Below are positions 48,564-53,757 of a DNA stretch of 53,757 bases, one piece after another (positions within the stretch are counted from its first letter, which is position 1; every line of letters starts with the position of its first letter). The position numbers were made by a program, and so were the translations under genes. The notes under the pieces were generated by a model. That model did not search any database, was not told the DNA's origin, and saw only the letters and a program-made list of their open reading frames with translations. Origin of the DNA: Gammaproteobacteria bacterium (lineage in GTDB: Bacteria; Pseudomonadota; Gammaproteobacteria; Arenicellales; CAJQKF01); assembly GCA_030429665.1 (NCBI GenBank), contig JAUIEZ010000015.1, positions 1 to 53,757 of the forward strand. The letters run 5' to 3'.

Positions 48564-49775
48564 ATGAAGAGAAACAGGTTGCAAGGTGTAGAAGACAAAG
48601 AGGTGGAAGCATCCATCGGGGTGCTTATGAGTTGGGCCAGGAAAAGTGATTGGATGGGATTGGATCCTTACGACATTCGTGAGAAGCAGGATTTCATACC
48701 GAAAATTGTCGGAAGCGGCACCTTGAAAAGGATCCTGGGGGTGGCGTGTAAAAAAAAGGCGCTTCAAAGAATAGTTGGCATAAAGCCTCGGTGGAATTCG
48801 AAAGGTGTCGGTCTGTTCTTGCAGTCGTACTCTTTGGATTTTCGAGTAAAACACTCGGAACAATCTATTCTCGATGCCAGAAGATGCATAGACATACTTA
48901 ATAGGCTCAATTTGTCTCCGAAATATCCGTTTGGTTGGGGATATCCCTTCGATTGGAGTAGTAGATTAAGAATACCATCCAACACGGCCGTGGGTACTTG
49001 TGTGGTCGAGGTTGGTCGGGGTTTCTGGGAATTCTATAAAGCAACAGGTGAGCGTCGCTGGTTGGACAGTTGCATGGGTATATGTGAGCACTTTATTAAT
49101 AATCACAATATAGACAGGGATGTCGGTAAAGACGCGATCTGCTTTAGCTATACACCAATTGACGACTTTCATATACATAATCTGAATTTAATGGTCGGTT
49201 CGTTCTTGGCCAAGGTTGGCAAGGAACTGGAGATGGAAAACTACCGGGAGTTGGCAGTTAAGTGTGCGAACTACGCCATACTCGAGATGGATATTGACGG
49301 AGGACTGACGTATTGGGGGAGCGATCAATATCGTGGAGAGAAGCAGGATAGTTACCATACCGGATTCGAGGCGCGATCGCTACTCGAGATATATAAAGCG
49401 ACGGGTTATGAGCCTGCGTTCAATGCGGCGAAAAAGCGATATGGCTTCTTCTGCGCAAATTTCATGGGAGATGATGGAGCTACGTGGAGGAACCAATGCT
49501 CGCCGGACAAAATAGACATACATGGTTGCGCCGAGGCAATCCTGTTGCACTCCGAGATGACGAAGGTCGGAATTGATACGGCATCGAGACTGGAAGCATC
49601 TATCGATTGGACATTAGGGAATATGAGAAATCCGGATGGTACCTTCGCATATCGCCTATCCCGTAAGAACGGAAACGTCAAGATCGACAGGACCTGTTAT
49701 ATACGATGGGGGCAGGCGTGGATGCTCTTGGCGTTAGTAACCGCCAGAAATATATTGTTAGAGTATACGGAATGA
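48564..49775 (+). CDS. Helical-barrel (six-hairpin-like) protein of unknown function in polysaccharide locus
   Basis: About 403 residues without signal peptide or membrane helix. The N-terminal SWARKSDWMGLDPYDI and later GWGYPFDWSSR, NTAVGTCVVEVGRGFWEFYKATGERRW and DSYHTGFEARSLLEIYKATG are helix pairs with aromatic residues, as in (alpha/alpha)6 barrels of glycosidases, lyases and epimerases. I recall such proteins in polysaccharide clusters, sometimes mislabelled delta-aminolevulinic acid dehydratase. No active site can be assigned. ATG 48564 is used; a GTG at 48540 is possible. Its stop overlaps the next start by four bases. A role in trimming or modifying the glycan is inference. Confidence 0.7.
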   Translation: MKRNRLQGVEDKEVEASIGVLMSWARKSDWMGLDPYDIREKQDFIPKIVGSGTLKRILGVACKKKALQRIVGIKPRWNSKGVGLFLQSYSLDFRVKHSEQSILDARRCIDILNRLNLSPKYPFGWGYPFDWSSRLRIPSNTAVGTCVVEVGRGFWEFYKATGERRWLDSCMGICEHFINNHNIDRDVGKDAICFSYTPIDDFHIHNLNLMVGSFLAKVGKELEMENYRELAVKCANYAILEMDIDGGLTYWGSDQYRGEKQDSYHTGFEARSLLEIYKATGYEPAFNAAKKRYGFFCANFMGDDGATWRNQCSPDKIDIHGCAEAILLHSEMTKVGIDTASRLEASIDWTLGNMRNPDGTFAYRLSRKNGNVKIDRTCYIRWGQAWMLLALVTARNILLEYTE

Positions 49776-51064
49776 AAGTTTGTATGTTGGTAAAGAATGT
49801 CGTCACTAATGATCCTAGGGTATTGGGGGAGGCGAGGGCATTAAGACAGGGCGGGCATGATGTGTTTGTCATCGGAAGGCTGGAGAAAGGCTACGCACCA
49901 TCGGAGGATCTGGACGGCATTAGTATTCTGAGACTTCGTTCAACTTCACGTGCCCGCGGTAGGCGAGCATCGTGCTCGATTATGGAGCTCAACTTGGCGA
50001 ACGGTGGCGAGTTTTGTGCACGGCGAGCCCTTAAGAGGTTGTTGGACATGTCGGGGTGTGTTTTTCGTCAACTGACAGGACCTTTTAGACGAAATTGGGT
50101 TAGGCGATTGTGGATCAAGGCGGCGGTAGGATTGAAGTGCGACGTCTACCATGCGCACGATTTGAACACGCTCGACGAGGCAGCTGCTGCGGCAAGGAAA
50201 CACGGTGCAAGGCTTGTTTACGATAGCCATGAATTATGGTTGGAGTGGCAAGAGAACAAGATTGGCGCGAGTCATTTGCAGTTAAGGCGATGGTCGAGGG
50301 TGGAAAGGAAGTGGGCGCATCGCGCGGATCTCGTGATAACCGTCTCCGACGGAATCGCGAAAAAGTTGCGACGTTTATACGCACTCCGCGAAACACCATT
50401 GGTAGTTTACAATTGTTCCGATCGGCGACCTTTAGAGAAAAGTGATTGGCTAAGGCACGTTGTTAAACAAGAACGATCACGTTGTATTATTCTGTATCAG
50501 GGAGGGGTGAGTGAGGGACGAGGGTTGGATACATTTGTCGAATTGGCAAAGCGATTACCGCAAGCTGACTTCGTGGTTATCGGGCCCGTTACTTCGGCAA
50601 GCTATGTGGAAAAATTACGTAGGCTAGTTAATGGATTGAAGAACTTTTATATCGTCGATCCGGTGCCTTACAAGCAGCTCTACAAAGTTACGGCTAGTGC
50701 CGATATCGGTTACGTTTGCACCGAACCGGTCTGCGAGTCTTACGATCTGACGCTTAGCAACAAGATTTTCGAGTACTTGGCATCGGGTCTTCCTGTAATA
50801 GCGAGTGATGTTGCAGGTCACCGTGAGTTGATGAGAAAGATTCCGCTGGAGGTTTCGCCTATTATCGTTGTTCCGCTAAGTGATCCGGAAGAATCGGTGC
50901 GACGCATTAGTGCGCTCGTTCTAGACGAAGACCTTCGTAAGAAAATGGCAACCGCCGCAAGACGAAGTGTTGAGACGGAATTCAATCGCGACGATCAAAT
51001 GTCAAAATTAGTGGATGCCTATGCCTCCATGGACGACTCACCACGACTTCGGGCTAATAGTTGA
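49772..51064 (+). CDS. GT4-family-like glycosyltransferase
   Basis: 430 residues, GT-B fold. The N-terminal half has MLVKNVVTNDPRVLGEARALR, then YHAHDLNTLDEAAAAA and LVYDSHELW. The C-terminal half has LYQGGVSEGRGLDTF, the VPYKQLY region and KIFEYLASGLPVIASDVAGHREL, the nucleotide-sugar binding part. It should add one sugar to the repeat unit. The start ATG overlaps the previous stop (ATGA), and its own stop overlaps the next start (TTGA). Donor and acceptor are unknown. Confidence 0.88.
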   Translation: MKVCMLVKNVVTNDPRVLGEARALRQGGHDVFVIGRLEKGYAPSEDLDGISILRLRSTSRARGRRASCSIMELNLANGGEFCARRALKRLLDMSGCVFRQLTGPFRRNWVRRLWIKAAVGLKCDVYHAHDLNTLDEAAAAARKHGARLVYDSHELWLEWQENKIGASHLQLRRWSRVERKWAHRADLVITVSDGIAKKLRRLYALRETPLVVYNCSDRRPLEKSDWLRHVVKQERSRCIILYQGGVSEGRGLDTFVELAKRLPQADFVVIGPVTSASYVEKLRRLVNGLKNFYIVDPVPYKQLYKVTASADIGYVCTEPVCESYDLTLSNKIFEYLASGLPVIASDVAGHRELMRKIPLEVSPIIVVPLSDPEESVRRISALVLDEDLRKKMATAARRSVETEFNRDDQMSKLVDAYASMDDSPRLRANS

Positions 51065-52137
51065 AAATTCTGACGATAGTCGGTGCGCGCCCGCAATTTA
51101 TTAAGTCCGCGGTCGTGTCGAGGGCGATTCAAACGCTCGCGCCCCACGTTCAGGAGTACCTGTTGCATACCGGGCAACACTATGACTCAAACATGAGCAA
51201 GGTATTCTTCGAAGAAATGGCCATTCGTGAGCCCGATTTGAATCTCGGGATCGGCGGGGCTAGCCATGGTGAAAGCACCGGTAGAATGATTGAAGGCGTA
51301 GAGAAAGTGCTCTTAGAGCAGAATCCGGATTGGGTTATCGTGTATGGAGATACGAATTCGACTTTGGCTGGGGCGTTGGCTGCCGTAAAGATCGGAATAC
51401 CAGTAGCCCACATCGAGGCCGGACTTCGGTCCTTCAACAGGCGCATGCCGGAGGAGATCAATCGGGTGTTGACCGATCATGCGGCCGATCTACTCTTCAC
51501 GCCGACCGCTACTGCCACGACCAATCTCGAGAACGAAGGGATTCTTGAGGCAAGGATACGGCAGTCGGGCGATGTTATGTACGACGCGGTGATTTTCTTT
51601 GGTGATAAGGCGCTTAAGAACAGCTTGATCCTTGAAAGGCTAGCGCTGAAGCCGCAAGAGTACATTCTCGCCACGATCCATCGTGCGGAGAACACGGACC
51701 AGAAAGATCATATGAAGGCGATACTCTCGGGATTTCGAGCGTCTGGCGTGAGTATCGTCTGGCCGGTTCACCCAAGAACGCGTCAACGGTTAAACGACTA
51801 TGAGTTCACCGTGCCTGGCAACGTGTTGGTGATCGATCCGGTAGGATACATGGATATGTCGATGTTGGTACAAAACGCGAAGATGGTCGTTACCGATTCC
51901 GGCGGTCTTCAGAAGGAGGCCTACTGGTACCGTGTACCCTGTGGCACGGTAAGATCGGAAACAGAATGGGTAGAACTAGTGGATGCGGGATGTAGTCAGC
52001 TTATTGGTGTGGATCCGAGTTCGATAGCGAATTATCTGAACGATACGCATGACGTGTCCCCCGATGCGTGGGTTGGCGGCATTTTCGGCGACGGTACGGC
52101 GGGAGAATCGATCGTTCGAACGATTACAAGCGTATGA
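51061..52137 (+). CDS. UDP-sugar 2-epimerase, WbpI/WecB family
   Basis: 358 residues, non-hydrolysing epimerase. It has GARPQFIKSAVVSRAI, YGDTNSTLAGALAA, HIEAGLRSFNRRMPEEINR with the catalytic Glu and Arg residues, and DSGGLQKEA. Family members convert UDP-GlcNAc to UDP-ManNAc (WecB) or UDP-GlcNAc(3NAc)A to UDP-ManNAc(3NAc)A (WbpI). The presence of wlbA and wlbB in the same locus favours the WbpI reaction. It starts at TTG 51061, overlapping the previous stop; no ATG fits the conserved N-terminus. Confidence 0.9.
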   Translation: MKILTIVGARPQFIKSAVVSRAIQTLAPHVQEYLLHTGQHYDSNMSKVFFEEMAIREPDLNLGIGGASHGESTGRMIEGVEKVLLEQNPDWVIVYGDTNSTLAGALAAVKIGIPVAHIEAGLRSFNRRMPEEINRVLTDHAADLLFTPTATATTNLENEGILEARIRQSGDVMYDAVIFFGDKALKNSLILERLALKPQEYILATIHRAENTDQKDHMKAILSGFRASGVSIVWPVHPRTRQRLNDYEFTVPGNVLVIDPVGYMDMSMLVQNAKMVVTDSGGLQKEAYWYRVPCGTVRSETEWVELVDAGCSQLIGVDPSSIANYLNDTHDVSPDAWVGGIFGDGTAGESIVRTITSV

Positions 52138-53426
52138 CCTCGATTGTACTGGTAACCAGGGATTTTCCCCCTTATTGCGGTCAAACCGGTTGGATGATCC
52201 GGGTAGCAACGTTGGCAGATTTCCTCGTGGCGAAGGGCTACGACGTCACAGTAGTGGCGATCCGAAGAAGCAGGCGATTCGATCTTTTGGCTGTGAACCC
52301 GTCAGTTCATGTGAAATGGGTTTTCTCGATTTTCGAGTACTACAGGTATGACGATCGAGCGTGGTTAAGAAGGCCCATGAATCTGTTGGCGGCTCTTTTT
52401 CTTTTCGTGAAACGGATGGTTGGAAAAGAGCCTTATGATCGAACGGGTCTGTTTCTCGGGGTCTATCGGCGAGCATTCAACAAGATCAACGATGCCCAGG
52501 AGATATCGAACGTAATAATATCCACGCCTCCTCATTCGTTACAACAAATTGCGGTTTGGATTAAACAACGAAACCCATCGATAAATGTCTTGTCCGATTT
52601 CAGGGACGGTTGGTCCGTCAGACCGATGTATGCGGGAACTCTGTCGTTGAGGTACAAGGCGGAAGAATGTGAGCGACGGATATTTGAGACGGTGGACCGT
52701 GTCTTGGTTGTCAGCAGTGGAATGAGGAAAGTATACGGAGAGAAGTATTCCGTCGCGAACACGGTAGTCATGGAGAATGGTTATTCGAACGACACGATAG
52801 CGCCCGCGGGTTTCGAATTTTCCGCGGCGGTGGATCGCTTTCGCTCCGAGGGAAGAATCGTTTTGGGGTATTTCGGTTCCGGATCCGTCGGTCGCGATGG
52901 AGAGGAGCAAGATCTGACGATGCTGTTTCGTGTTATCGAGGAAGATGGCGCTCTAATAGATAGATTTGCAATAGTGTTGCAGGGGAGACTATCTGTCGAA
53001 AGAAAATTTACCAGTAAAGCATCCTACTCGATACATTCACCGGCAGCGCATTCTCAAGTGCTAGGAAATATGCAATTAGTCGATGTCGGGGTAAACCTGA
53101 ACATGTCTTCGGAATATGCACCGTGTGTCATAGGGGGCAAAGTATATGAGTACATCTATACTTCCCGCCCGGTCTTGATCGTCGCGCCGGATGAAGCGAT
53201 CAGTCTGAAAGAGATTGTGCAGGATACAGGAGGGTACTTCGCGAACGTAAACGACCGGAGCCAGATGCGGGAAACGTTTCACGAAATTTCCAGTGATTAT
53301 CGCCTTAGGCGCGGTGCATTTGGCGAGAAACCTGATTCAGGCTGCCGGAAGAAGTACAGCCGAGATTCTCAGTATAAAAAGTTGCTGGAACTGCTCATTC
53401 ATGACGCGGCTGACGAGGAAGCATGA
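52134..53426 (+). CDS. Glycosyltransferase, GT4-like
   Basis: 430 residues. TSIVLVTRDFPPYCGQTGWMI-type N-terminus (here from residue 2), ISTPPHSLQQIAVWIK, LSDFRDGW and the C-terminal GGKVYEYIYTSRPVLIV match glycosyltransferases of the GT4 superfamily. It overlaps the epimerase stop and the next start by four bases each (ATGA). The donor sugar is unknown. Confidence 0.84.
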   Translation: MTSIVLVTRDFPPYCGQTGWMIRVATLADFLVAKGYDVTVVAIRRSRRFDLLAVNPSVHVKWVFSIFEYYRYDDRAWLRRPMNLLAALFLFVKRMVGKEPYDRTGLFLGVYRRAFNKINDAQEISNVIISTPPHSLQQIAVWIKQRNPSINVLSDFRDGWSVRPMYAGTLSLRYKAEECERRIFETVDRVLVVSSGMRKVYGEKYSVANTVVMENGYSNDTIAPAGFEFSAAVDRFRSEGRIVLGYFGSGSVGRDGEEQDLTMLFRVIEEDGALIDRFAIVLQGRLSVERKFTSKASYSIHSPAAHSQVLGNMQLVDVGVNLNMSSEYAPCVIGGKVYEYIYTSRPVLIVAPDEAISLKEIVQDTGGYFANVNDRSQMRETFHEISSDYRLRRGAFGEKPDSGCRKKYSRDSQYKKLLELLIHDAADEEA

Positions 53427-53757
53427 TCCTCAGTGGAACCCCTCCGTTTGTGTCCGTTATCGTGCCGGTATACAAAGATTGGATACGGCTGAACAAGTGT
53501 CTTCAAGCGCTGGGAGAACAAACTTATCCGGACGAATGCTACGAGATCGTCGTTGTTGACAATGAAGAGGTAGGTTTGTCGCGGGGAGAACTGGTAGCCG
53601 GGGGCGCGCGATTAATTTTATTGCACGAATCGACTCCGGGTTCCGACGCCGCCCGCAATACGGGTATGGTCGCGGCCAAGGGTACAATACTGGCCTTTAC
53701 CGATTCGGATTGCGTGCCCGATCCGCGATGGCTCGAGAATGGCGTGAGCTTCCTTTT
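53423..53757 (+). CDS. GT2-family glycosyltransferase, 3' truncated by window end
   Basis: The frame starts at ATG 53423, overlapping the previous stop by four bases, and runs off the end (111 codons visible). VSVIVPVYKDWIRLNKCLQAL is the GT-A start (quoted from residue 10 in part), with EIVVVDNEE, ESTPGSDAARNTGMVAAKG and the DSD metal-binding motif in AFTDSDCVPDP. It is the last glycosyltransferase seen; the locus continues to the right. Confidence 0.85.
   Translation, partial: MILSGTPPFVSVIVPVYKDWIRLNKCLQALGEQTYPDECYEIVVVDNEEVGLSRGELVAGGARLILLHESTPGSDAARNTGMVAAKGTILAFTDSDCVPDPRWLENGVSFL

Overview
This window comes from a high-GC bacterial chromosome, most likely a gammaproteobacterium. The evidence is gene order as well as gene content: miaB-ybeZ(phoH)-ybeY-corC-lnt, dciA-like/M23/secA/argJ/mutT/coaE/pilD-pilC-pilB, and rpe-gph-trpE-trpG-trpC are typical gammaproteobacterial neighbourhoods. 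I cannot name a genus. The phasin-like gene suggests polyhydroxyalkanoate storage, and pilB/pilC/pilD indicate type IV pili.

Layout. 1-3.4 kb: the end of an old-yellow-enzyme type reductase, a short-chain dehydrogenase, a DsrC/TusE-like sulfur-relay protein with an unusual C-terminal arm plus a small partner, and a VOC protein. 3.4-4.7 kb: a phasin-like protein with a Lys/Ala/Pro-rich tail and an HU-like protein with a Lys-rich tail. 5.3-11.7 kb: a SUF iron-sulfur assembly operon (iscR-sufB-sufC-sufD-sufS-sufT-Rieske protein) behind a promoter with an IscR-type site. 11.8-14.4 kb: an AlgX/AlgJ-like plus MBOAT pair, probably a cell-surface O-acylation module. 14.7-21.4 kb: miaB, phoH-like, ybeY, corC, lnt and convergent mgtE. 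21.7-27.2 kb: a 5'-nucleotidase family gene, rpe, gph and trpE-trpG-trpC, with a probable Trp-rich leader peptide before trpE and no trpD. 27.3-33.2 kb: OsmC, an AI-2E/PerM transporter, cyclopropane-fatty-acid synthase, a DUF2007/zinc-ribbon protein and PBP1b. 33.2-44.0 kb: the dciA-like gene, an M23 peptidase, secA, argJ, mutT, coaE and pilD/pilC/pilB.

From about 44 kb to the end, base composition drops visibly and a surface-polysaccharide locus begins. It holds a winged-helix regulator with a degenerate nucleotidyltransferase-like tail, WlbA and WlbB homologues, a Wzx-like flippase, a helical-barrel protein of unknown role, two GT4-like glycosyltransferases, a WbpI/WecB-like epimerase and the start of a GT2 glycosyltransferase. 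The last five genes overlap by 4 bases each. The enzymes present point to a diacetamido-uronic acid sugar (ManNAc(3NAc)A type), but the aminotransferase and 6-dehydrogenase of that pathway are not in the window.

No rRNA, tRNA, CRISPR array, insertion sequence or integrase was seen. The least ordinary items are the trpE leader peptide, the DsrC-like pair, the regulator at 44.6 kb and the helical-barrel protein at 48.6 kb. Operons here often end in GC-rich stem-loops that lack a clear U-tract.
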